NCBI GenBank assembly: GCA_031538895.1
Contig: JAVKLU010000032.1
Span: forward strand, 46,962 to 110,961
From: JAVKLU01 sp031538895
GTDB lineage: Bacteria > Pseudomonadota > Gammaproteobacteria > Burkholderiales > Burkholderiaceae
Reading direction: 5' to 3'
DNA: 64,000 bases
In this document: positions 46,861 to 55,500 of the stretch, piece after piece
Numbering within the stretch: the first letter of the stretch is position 1
Layout of the letters: the number at the start of each line of letters is the position of its first letter
The notes under the pieces: generated by a model
The model's database searches: none
The model's input: the letters and a program-made list of their open reading frames with translations, nothing else
What the model was told of the DNA's origin: nothing
Position numbers and translations under genes: made by a program

Positions 46861-48206
46861 ACGCGTGGTTAGGATTGGCGTTAAAAAGCGCATGGCATCG
46901 TCGCATGACTTTATCTTTGGTGGTGTTTTCAATCACCTTGTCATCTTTGTTGTTGTTGAGTATTGAGCGAGTTCGGGTTGATGTGCGCAGTAGTTTTGCG
47001 CAAGCGGTCAGCGGCACCGATTTAGTGGTCGGTGCGCGCACGGGCGCGATGCAATTGATGTTGTATTCGGTATTTCATATTGGTGGCGCGTCAAACAATA
47101 TGCGCATGGACAGTGTTCATGCGATTCAAAAAGACCCTGCGGTCGCGTGGACGATTCCGATTTCTTTGGGCGATTCGCATCGGGGTTTTCCTTTGCTGGG
47201 AACGACACCAGACTATTTCAAATATTTTTTATTTGGCGATAAGCAAGCATTGAAAATGGAGCAGGGCCGTGCATTTACGAATTCGATTGATGGCCTGTAT
47301 GAGAGCGTCGTTGGCGCCGAAGTCGCACGAAAATTGAATTATCGTGTTGGGAAAAATGTGATCGTGTCACATGGTTTGAGTGAATTGGATGATGAACATG
47401 AAGCTGAACATGAAGCTGAACATGAACATGAACATGGGGCTGAACACGACAAGAACATGGGGGCTTTGGTGCATCAGCATGATGACAAACCCTTTACTGT
47501 GGTGGGCGTTTTGGCGGCAACTGGAACGCCTGTTGATCGAACCGTTTTTGTCAATTTATCGGCGATTGAAGCCATTCATTTAGATTGGGTCGCGGGAGCG
47601 CCGATTCCCGGCTTCAAGATAGAAGCCAATCTGGCACGCAAGTTTGATCTTGCCCCCAAAGAAATTACCGCCCTATTAGTGGGATTGAAAAATCGTGTGG
47701 CGGTTTTCGCCGTACAACGTTCGATTGCAGACTATACGGGCGAGCCATTGATGGCCGTATTGCCAGGCGTCGCTCTGGATGAATTGTGGCAAGTTTTAGG
47801 GATTGCTGAAAACGCCTTAATCGCGCTATCGGGGATGGTTGCGTTAGTGAGTATTTTGGGTTTAATTGCGGTGATTTTGGCCGGCTTAAACGAACGTCGA
47901 CGCGAGCTGTCGGTGTTGCGCGCGATTGGTGCAGGGCCGCGCCATATCTTGTTCCTATTAACTCTGGAAGGCGTACTGATGACGGTAATCGGCGCGGCCT
48001 TAGGGGGATTACTGTGCTTAGGTTTGATGACGGCTTTGGCGCCATGGTTGAACACCACGTTTGGGATTACGGTACACAATGGCGCGCCGCGTCCTGATGA
48101 ATGGCGTTTGATCGGGATGATCATCTTGGCTGGATTTTTCGCCAGTTTGGCACCAGCGTTGCGGGCGTATTTTTTATCCCTGAACGATGGTTTATCGCCG
48201 CGTTAA
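46857..48206 (+). CDS. FtsX/MacB-type ABC transporter permease with His-rich insert
   Basis: A 449-residue permease with TM1 near 18-38, a periplasmic MacB_PCD-like domain and three C-terminal membrane helices of the FtsX fold (ALSGMVALVSILGLIAVILA, then NERRRELSVLRAIGAGPRHI). Around residues 177-200 the periplasmic domain holds HEAEHEAEHEHEHGAEHD, encoded by an imperfect tandem repeat at about 47389-47450, with further His in LVHQHDDK. This suggests metal binding (zinc, nickel or copper). Similar His-rich permeases occur beside zinc-uptake-linked proteins in other proteobacteria, so a metal-related role is inferred. Confidence 0.87.
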   Translation: MNAWLGLALKSAWHRRMTLSLVVFSITLSSLLLLSIERVRVDVRSSFAQAVSGTDLVVGARTGAMQLMLYSVFHIGGASNNMRMDSVHAIQKDPAVAWTIPISLGDSHRGFPLLGTTPDYFKYFLFGDKQALKMEQGRAFTNSIDGLYESVVGAEVARKLNYRVGKNVIVSHGLSELDDEHEAEHEAEHEHEHGAEHDKNMGALVHQHDDKPFTVVGVLAATGTPVDRTVFVNLSAIEAIHLDWVAGAPIPGFKIEANLARKFDLAPKEITALLVGLKNRVAVFAVQRSIADYTGEPLMAVLPGVALDELWQVLGIAENALIALSGMVALVSILGLIAVILAGLNERRRELSVLRAIGAGPRHILFLLTLEGVLMTVIGAALGGLLCLGLMTALAPWLNTTFGITVHNGAPRPDEWRLIGMIILAGFFASLAPALRAYFLSLNDGLSPR

Positions 48207-48215
48207 AGAACTGAT

Positions 48216-49058
48216 TTAAACACTGGTGAGGACACTGACAAAAATCATCATCCCCAGCCAATGGTTATGGCGAAACGCGCGTAAGCATTGCATGCGATCG
48301 CGTGACCAAATCCAGCGGACATGCACAATGGCGATGATGATTGCGCCGCTCCAAAAGACGAAAAACCAGGGATTCAAATGTTCGATCGATGCGACGCTTA
48401 GCCAAATCAACAAGTGCAGGGCGTAGCACAGCGCGACGATGACACGGTCATATTGACCAAAGCTAAGTGCCGACGAACGCAAACCCAAGTGGCGATCGTC
48501 TTCTTTATCAACCATCGCGTATTCGGTGTCATAGGCCAGAGTCCACGCGACATTGGCGACTAATAAAATCCACGCGATGATGGGAATCGTGTTTGACCAC
48601 GCGGCATAGGCCATCAAAATACCCATGCTAAAGGCCAGTCCTAAATACGCTTGGGGAAACGGGAAAAATCGTTTGAATAAAGGATAAGTCGCTGCAATCA
48701 CGGCGGCGGCAAGGGCCAATAGTTGCGCCAGCGAGTTCAAGGGAATGATTAACAAAACGGCGAGGATTAACAAAGCTAATGTCACGATCAGACTTTGACG
48801 CATCGACACGGCGCCGCTGGTTAATACGCGTTCGCGCGTGCGTGCGACATGGCGATCAAAATCTTTGTCCCACATATCATTGACGACACAACCGGCAGCG
48901 CGGGTCAGCGCAGTCCCCAACGCAAAAATCAATAATAAATTCCAGCCTGGAAAGCCGCGTGCCACCAACCACAGCGCGCTAAGTGTGGGCCATAACAACA
49001 ACCAAATACCGATGGGTTTGTCAAAGCGGGTCAAACTCAAAAATTGTCGCCAAGTCAT
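48216..49058 (-). CDS. ubiA: 4-hydroxybenzoate octaprenyltransferase
   Basis: Membrane prenyltransferase of ubiquinone synthesis that attaches the polyprenyl tail to 4-hydroxybenzoate. The 280 residues carry the first Asp-rich motif NDMWDKDFDRHV and the second DTEYAMVDKEDDR, with about eight membrane helices. It is 27 bp after oxyR on the same strand, a known betaproteobacterial pairing. Confidence 0.94.
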   Translation of the reverse strand: MTWRQFLSLTRFDKPIGIWLLLWPTLSALWLVARGFPGWNLLLIFALGTALTRAAGCVVNDMWDKDFDRHVARTRERVLTSGAVSMRQSLIVTLALLILAVLLIIPLNSLAQLLALAAAVIAATYPLFKRFFPFPQAYLGLAFSMGILMAYAAWSNTIPIIAWILLVANVAWTLAYDTEYAMVDKEDDRHLGLRSSALSFGQYDRVIVALCYALHLLIWLSVASIEHLNPWFFVFWSGAIIIAIVHVRWIWSRDRMQCLRAFRHNHWLGMMIFVSVLTSV

Positions 49059-49085
49059 TACGAATTTTTAACGATGGTTAAACGC

Positions 49086-49991
49086 TTATAGATAGCGTAC
49101 TTCAGGCAAATTACATTGGCGCACTGCACGATTGAGCATGTCGATCGCTTCTGGGCGTAAGTACGCTTTGCGTGAAATCAATGACACGCGTCGTGTCGGC
49201 GCGGGTGTATCAAAAGGCACGTAACGCAAACGTGACTCCGGTGCTAATTTAGAAGTCGCAGGCAAGACTGAAATGCCGTAACCCGATGACACTGTGTGAC
49301 GTATGGTGTCGATGGTGACGCCTTCTAAATTGGTATTTTCTATTCCTGAAATGCCCCCCATAGCGCCCGGACAAGTTTGCAAGACATGGTCGCGAAAGCA
49401 ATGGCCCTGTCCCAGTAATAACAAGGTCTGATCACTCAACTCACTGCTACTGATGCTTTTGCGTTCCGCCCAATCGTGTTTTTCGGGGACAACGACAAAG
49501 AAAGGCTCATCGTATAAATTGATCACCGAAAACTGCGAGGTCACTGGTGTCGCGACGATGGCGGCATCAAGCTCACCTTCGCGCACTAATTCTAATAAAC
49601 GGTGGGTAAAATTTTCTTGCAACATCAAGCGTGTTTCTGGTGCCAGTGTCATGATCTCGCGCACCAGAGGCGGTAATAAAAAGGGTGCAATCGTATAAAT
49701 AATGCCCAGCCGTAAATTTCCGGCCAATGGATTTTGCGCACTTTGCGCCAAATGTTTAATCGACACGACGCGCTTCAAAATTGCTTCGGCTTCTACCACG
49801 ACCAACTGCCCCAGATCGGTCAAGATGATGTCATTGCCACGGCGCTCGAACAAGGCGACACCCAATTCTTCTTCAAGTTTCTTGACCGCAATCGAGAGTG
49901 AAGGTTGGGAAATAAAACACGCCGCCGCTGCGCGGCCAAAGTGACGTTCGCGGCTTAAGGCGACGATGTAGCGCAATTCATTTAATGTCAT
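49086..49991 (-). CDS. oxyR: Hydrogen peroxide-inducible regulator OxyR
   Basis: LysR-type activator of peroxide defence genes. The 301 residues have the winged HTH at 1-60 (RHFGRAAAACFISQPSLSIA) and a substrate-binding-type sensor domain. The redox cysteines correspond to C198 (GQGHCFRDH) and C207 (LQTCPG), matching C199 and C208 of E. coli OxyR. It precedes ubiA. The recG gene that often accompanies the pair is absent. Confidence 0.93.
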   Translation of the reverse strand: MTLNELRYIVALSRERHFGRAAAACFISQPSLSIAVKKLEEELGVALFERRGNDIILTDLGQLVVVEAEAILKRVVSIKHLAQSAQNPLAGNLRLGIIYTIAPFLLPPLVREIMTLAPETRLMLQENFTHRLLELVREGELDAAIVATPVTSQFSVINLYDEPFFVVVPEKHDWAERKSISSSELSDQTLLLLGQGHCFRDHVLQTCPGAMGGISGIENTNLEGVTIDTIRHTVSSGYGISVLPATSKLAPESRLRYVPFDTPAPTRRVSLISRKAYLRPEAIDMLNRAVRQCNLPEVRYL

Positions 49992-50084
49992 AACACGGTG
50001 TTTTAATAATGATTAAAAGAGAGTTTTTGATGAGGTATTGAGGCAGCTGACTGAACAATCGTGATTGAGCTGGTTGATTGAGTT

Positions 50085-50104
50085 AAATCGGGGGAATATC
50101 CCGA
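50085..50104 (-). terminator. Possible terminator after the aldo/keto reductase gene
   Basis: On the minus strand TCGGG and CCCGA form a short stem directly after the stop codon, followed by TTT. The stem is short and the U run brief. Confidence 0.35.
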
Positions 50105-50106
50105 CA

Positions 50107-51144
50107 TTACAGTCGGCTTGATTTTGCCCATAAATTTAAAACACCATCTTGCGCGTGCTGATCAATTGCGCGTAATTCGTCGGCACTAAAGGCGAGGTTT
50201 TTGAGTGCGGCAATGTTCTCGGTTAGCTGGTTAACTGAACTCGCTCCTATTAGCACGCTGGTCATGCTCGGGCGACGCAAGCACCAGGCGATAGCCATTT
50301 GAGGCAAAGTCTGGCCGCGCGATTGCGCGATGTCGTTTAAGGCCTTGACGCGTTGTAAATTTTCTGCGTTTAAATGCGCGGCTTTTAAAGACCCGCCTCC
50401 GGCCTTGTTAATCCGTGCATTTTCGGTCTGTCCCGTCACGTATTTGGTGCTTAACAATCCTTGCGCTAAAGGTGAAAAACCGATACAGCCTATGCCCAAC
50501 TCATTAAGCGTATCGAGTAGGGATTCTTCAAGCCAACGATTCAGCATTGAATACGACGGTTGATGAATCAAACAGGGCACGCCCATTTGAGCCAGTATCT
50601 TAGCGGCTTCGCGCGTTTTGGCGGGTGAGTAAGAGGAAATCCCGACGTACAAAGCTTTGCCTTGTTGTACCGCATGCGCCAACGCCCCCATCGTTTCTTC
50701 GAGTGGTGTGCTGGGATCAAAGCGGTGCGAGTAAAAAATATCGACGTACTCAATACCCATTCTTTTGAGGCTTTGGTCTAAACTCGCCAAAACATATTTT
50801 CGTGATCCTCCACCTTGTCCATAGGGACCGGGCCACATGTCATAACCTGCTTTGCTCGAAATAATCAGTTCATCGCGGTAAGCTGAAAAATCTTCGCGCA
50901 AAATACGTCCGAAATTAATTTCTGCAGAACCCGCCGGCGGACCGTAGTTATTGGCTAAATCAAAATGCGTGATCCCATGATCAAACGCCGTGCGTAACAC
51001 CGCACGTTGATTTGAAAGGGCGTCGGTATCGCCAAAGTTATGCCACAGTCCCAGCGAAATCGCCGGCAAAACTAAACCGCTTTTACCAGTACGGCGATAA
51101 GGAATCAGGTCATAACGTTGTGCGTTGGCAAGATAAGTCGTCAT
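50107..51144 (-). CDS. Aldo/keto reductase (YghZ-like)
   Basis: A 345-residue NADPH-dependent reductase with a TIM-barrel fold. It opens RRTGKSGLVLPAISLGLWHN. The catalytic tetrad residues can be placed at Asp in FDLANNYG, Tyr in the same loop, Lys in IISSKAGYD and His in YSHRFDP. The pattern GPYGQGGGSRKY is typical of the YghZ/L-glyceraldehyde-3-phosphate reductase branch, which detoxifies aldehydes including methylglyoxal. It is divergent from rlmE. Confidence 0.88.
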   Translation of the reverse strand: MTTYLANAQRYDLIPYRRTGKSGLVLPAISLGLWHNFGDTDALSNQRAVLRTAFDHGITHFDLANNYGPPAGSAEINFGRILREDFSAYRDELIISSKAGYDMWPGPYGQGGGSRKYVLASLDQSLKRMGIEYVDIFYSHRFDPSTPLEETMGALAHAVQQGKALYVGISSYSPAKTREAAKILAQMGVPCLIHQPSYSMLNRWLEESLLDTLNELGIGCIGFSPLAQGLLSTKYVTGQTENARINKAGGGSLKAAHLNAENLQRVKALNDIAQSRGQTLPQMAIAWCLRRPSMTSVLIGASSVNQLTENIAALKNLAFSADELRAIDQHAQDGVLNLWAKSSRL

Positions 51145-51176
51145 AGAGTTTCAAAATAATAGTGATGCAAAAATAA

Positions 51177-51809
51177 ATGGCAAAAAATAAATTTAATCCG
51201 CAATGGTTACAAGATCACTTAAACGATCCCTACGTCAAATTGGCGCGGAAAGAGGGTTATCGCGCCCGCGCGGTTTATAAACTGAAAGAAATCGACGAAA
51301 CCGAAAAACTGATTACGCCGACGAGCATCGTGGTTGATTTGGGTGCGGCGCCAGGCAGTTGGAGTCAATACACAGCGCGGATATTACGACAAAGCAAGAG
51401 CGGTCGGATTATTGCGCTGGATTTATTACCGATGGAAGCCATTGAAGGTGTGGCATTTATCTTGGGTGACTTTCGTGAAACCGAAGTTTTGCAGGAGCTG
51501 GAGCGCTTAGTCGGTAATGCGCAGGTCGATGTTGTGTTATCCGATATGGCGCCCAATTTATCGGGAATTGCCAGTGCGGATGCGGCGCGGATGCAGGATA
51601 TTGTTCAGTTGGCGCTAGATTTTGCGTTGCGCTATCTCACGCCTGAGGGTGCCTTGTTAGTCAAATGCTTTCATGGCAGTGGTTACAGCCAAATCGTTCA
51701 AACCTTCAAACAACATTTTGTTCGTGTGCGCGCGCTCAAACCCAAAGCCAGCCGTGACAAATCGTCCGAAACCTTTTTATTGGGTAAGGGTTTAAAAATC
51801 AGGGTTTAA
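51177..51809 (+). CDS. rlmE: 23S rRNA 2'-O-ribose methyltransferase RlmE
   Basis: Methylates U2552 of 23S rRNA during 50S assembly. The 210-residue enzyme has the SAM site [16 protein letters not shown] and the catalytic Lys-Asp-Lys-Glu set, of which Asp in [11 protein letters not shown], Lys in VKCFHGSGY and Glu in [10 protein letters not shown] are visible. The ftsH gene that usually follows is missing. Confidence 0.95.
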   Translation: MAKNKFNPQWLQDHLNDPYVKLARKEGYRARAVYKLKEIDETEKLITPTSIVVDLGAAPGSWSQYTARILRQSKSGRIIALDLLPMEAIEGVAFILGDFRETEVLQELERLVGNAQVDVVLSDMAPNLSGIASADAARMQDIVQLALDFALRYLTPEGALLVKCFHGSGYSQIVQTFKQHFVRVRALKPKASRDKSSETFLLGKGLKIRV

Positions 51810-51832
51810 AAAATCGCCCCTCAAGTGTGGCG
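51808..51832 (-). terminator. Short hairpin after the 216-residue protein gene
   Basis: On the minus strand CGCC and GGCG pair around a ten-base loop and are followed by ATTTTTT, just beyond the stop at 51840. It also abuts the convergent rlmE stop. The stem is short. Confidence 0.4.
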
Positions 51833-51839
51833 TAAAAAG

Positions 51840-52490
51840 TTAATTCGGGGCAGGCATTGGGTTAATTAAGGGCGTAATAACCTCTTCGACGGCTTTTTCA
51901 ACAGTTGGTGTTGTGCTAGGTATCGCAATTTCTTGCGCTTCCGCATTGGATTGATCCAAGTTGGGTAAACGCGCTAAAACGCGCCGCAAAGAGACCTGGG
52001 TTTGTCGTTGTGGTGTCATTAACCATAACCAGTCTGGTTTGTTGGGTAACAGTGCGCCGATGGGCCCGTTTTGGACGGGCAGAATCAATCCTTGAGTTTT
52101 GTAGTCAGGCGCAGGGGATTCTAATTGGGTATCCGTAAATGGGGACAAGGACAGCGGGGCAGGCAAAGGAATGCTTAAAACTGCCGGCGGCAACGCGGCT
52201 ATTTTTTGAGCAGGGGCCACCGCTTGTTTGATCACTTTACTGAAAGCAATACCATCGGGCACTATCGCCCTTGTCGACGGTTTGGGATCAACTGTCAAAC
52301 GCGGGTTTTCAAAGACTGGAGATGAGGGACTAGTTGACCGATAAACTTTGCGATAGGGACGGTCATTTAATGTGGACAAGTCGCTATTCTCTCTCAGAAC
52401 GTGCCCCTCAACTATGGGTTGATCGGCCCAGCTAAAAGCGCTGACGCTTAAGGCACACAGCAGGATGAGTCCGCATAAAAAATTAGTCAT
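51840..52490 (-). CDS. Exported Pro/Ser-rich protein of unknown function
   Basis: A 216-residue protein with a signal peptide (FLCGLILLCALSVSAFSWA, cleavage near residue 22) and no recognisable domain. The mature part is rich in Pro, Ser and Ala, with a central segment LLPNKPDWLWLMTPQRQTQV, and looks mostly disordered. It starts 10 bp after the RTX-like gene stops and so belongs to the same transcript. It may help export, anchor or process that large protein, but nothing in the sequence proves this. Confidence 0.6.
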   Translation of the reverse strand: MTNFLCGLILLCALSVSAFSWADQPIVEGHVLRENSDLSTLNDRPYRKVYRSTSPSSPVFENPRLTVDPKPSTRAIVPDGIAFSKVIKQAVAPAQKIAALPPAVLSIPLPAPLSLSPFTDTQLESPAPDYKTQGLILPVQNGPIGALLPNKPDWLWLMTPQRQTQVSLRRVLARLPNLDQSNAEAQEIAIPSTTPTVEKAVEEVITPLINPMPAPN

Positions 52491-52500
52491 GCTGGCATTT

Positions 52501-55500
52501 TTAGGCGGTAGAGACGTTTAAAGTGGCTAATTTATTCGCGTCCACGTGTGCGGATCCTGGGTTATAAAACACATAAGTATTATCAGTTCGCACAAAGTCG
52601 GCCGCCGCATCACTCACCGTTAGTGTGTCACCGGCGTCCAGTTTTAAGGTTAAGGCCGTATTTGGACTGCCAATCAATTTTCGAATATCGGCACCAGACA
52701 CCGTAATGGTTTCGCTTGTGTTATCAGCAAAAGAAAGCGTTTCGATATTGGAGAGTTTTGATACGCCAGATGCGCCAGAACCACTAATTAAAGAATTGAT
52801 ATTGAAGTTGGCGAAGCTGCCACTCACGGCCAAGGTATCTGCCCCAGCGCCACCGTCAACTCGGGTGCTGGCATTTGCCGCACTGGTTGCGCTGATCGTG
52901 ATGAGATTATCTTGGGTATTGCCGGCTAAATTGACAGCAGTAGTTTGTGTTGCAGTGAGGTTTTCTAAATTGGCGCCTAAGGTATAGGTCACCGCCGCAT
53001 TAGTTACCGTTGTGCCTGACAGCGAGACCGTATCAGTACCGGCGCTATCGGTTATGGTGGTGCCGGTATGACTAACCATGTAGGTATCATTACCGTTTCC
53101 GCCATCAAGCGTATTGGCGCCGCCCCCGTCGCTGAGCGTATTACTTCCCCCGTTCGTACTATCCAGTAAATTTGCGCCCCCCGCACTGCTCCCCACCAGG
53201 GTACGGCCGCTTGCACCGATTTGACCGATCAAGGTCAGTGTTTGAATCGTCGCGCCGCCAGATAGGCTGACCTTAGCGCTATCGTTGGAATCAAAGTCAA
53301 CCAAGGTATAGACGCTGTTGTTGCCACCGCTGTCCGTGACCAAGTCGTTACGGTTCGAAAGAACATAAGTATCATTGCCACTGCCACCGATTAAGCTGTC
53401 AGCCCCTTTTGAAAATTTAGCCTCAACCCAAGTCGCACTGTCGTTATATACAATATCGGCATCAGATAAGAGATCGTTACCAGAGCCGCCAGTCAGCTGA
53501 TTTGCCGCAGTATTACCGACCAAAGTGCTGGCGCCAGTCCCCGTGTTGGCCAGATTTATCGCGCTATCGGCAGCAGCTGGTGCAGTTGATGTGGTTGCTG
53601 CTGCTTTCAAATAGCTAAGGCTGGCATCGGTGGTGGTGAAGTTCACAAACGATAACACCGAGTCATTACCACCGCCACTGGTAATCGATGTTGCACTGTT
53701 ATACACAATATAGGAATCCCTACCCGCTCCTCCAATATAGCTATCCACGCCACCTTGACCATCAAAGGAATCATTTCCCCCGCCCCCTGTGAGGCGATCT
53801 GCAAAAGTCGTCCCTCTAATATTATTGGCTAAGGAATTGCCGCCCAGATTTAGCCCCCCTGCAAGCGATTCAGATGTGCTGATCGCTCCACCAGTGAAAG
53901 CGCGCGCTTCAATATTGGCGACGCCATTGCCGCCAATGGGTTCTGCCAAAGTGTAACTAACTTTGGTATAGACCACGTCATTGCCGCCACCGCTGGTGAT
54001 CACATCGGCGGCGTTAGAGACCATAAAGGTATCGTTCCCAACCCCACCAATCATGGTGACGCCTGCGGCACTGGCGCCGCCATCTGAAATGACGCTGTTG
54101 CCAGAACCTGCAGTAATGGTGCTATTTTGGCCATTACCGATCAAAGTGGCGTTACCGTTCCCCAAATTAACTAAGCGCTCAACGTTTGCCGCAAGGGTGT
54201 AGTTGGCGTCGTTGGCGCCCACATCGAGCCTGACTTGATCATTGCCGGCCGCGGCGCCCGCATTTTCTATGATGACATCTCTAACGTTTTGAATGATGTA
54301 AGTGTCATCGCCATTACCGCCAGCCAAAGTATGGGGTCCGCTACGCGCGCCAGTTCCGACAACTGAAATCGTATTGGCCTGTCCGTTTCCGGTGCCGTTT
54401 TTAGCGGATCCTGTCAGGCTCAGGCCGGCCACCGTACTCGTACCATCGACCAACACTAAAGTGTTGACTCCAGATAGGGCGTCAGATAGTGCTCCCGAAG
54501 CACCTAAAGCGACAACAGTCCCTGGTTCGGAGCTTGATCCACCTGCCGCAGCTTGAATGATGTCGCCCTGATTCATAATATAGGTATCGTCGCCACCCCC
54601 ACCGATCAAGGTATTGGCGGCACTGCTCTCGCCAACGGGAGCGCCACCATACAACACATTTTTGCCACTATTTCCAGTAATAATGTTTCCACCAGCGCCG
54701 TTCCCGATCGCGGTGGTATTCTTGTTTGCACCAGCAAGGGTCGGTTCTAGAAGCTGCAATTGGGATACCGTCGTCGCCCTGCCGCCAATTGCGGCTTGCG
54801 ATAGGTCAAAACTGACCGTGGATTGAACGAGACTTTTACTTGAAATCGAAATACTGCCCTCATCTAATCCTAATTTGTCCCTACTGTTATTGACGACAAA
54901 GGTATCGTCTCCGCCGCCGCTATAAAGGGTATCACCGGCGTTTCCGCTGGTAATCACATTGTTCTTGTCATCACCAACCAAAATATTACTGGCGTTAACC
55001 CCTGCCGCAGTGATGTTGCGTGCCTCAGTCGCGCCATGTAGTTTTAAATAATTGACGTTCTTACCCGCTAAACTAAAGTCTACATTGGTCCATATTTGGC
55101 TGCCGTTGACGCCAGTTGTTCCACCAGCATTGTTGACTTTAGTGGCAGTGTCATAGACAAGGAAAGTGTCTTTACCGCCACCGCCGACCAGATTATCGAG
55201 CCCGCCGTTACCATCAATTCGGTTATCGCCTTTGTTGCCAGATAGGGTGTTGTTAGCCGCAGTACCCTTTAGGTCGATGTTTTGTGTGCTTGCCGCGTTG
55301 AGTATGAGGTTGTGAATGTTCGCATATTTGGTGTTGCCCAAGTCAATTTGCAATGCTTCAATGCCCATATTCGCAGGATCTTCGACATAAACCGTCTTGC
55401 TGATGCCATCGTTTTCAGCGCCATCAACGAGGTTATTGGCGGCATCATAGTGCATGATTTTGTCGTTTTCGCCACGCAAGACATAAGTGTCATCTCCCCC

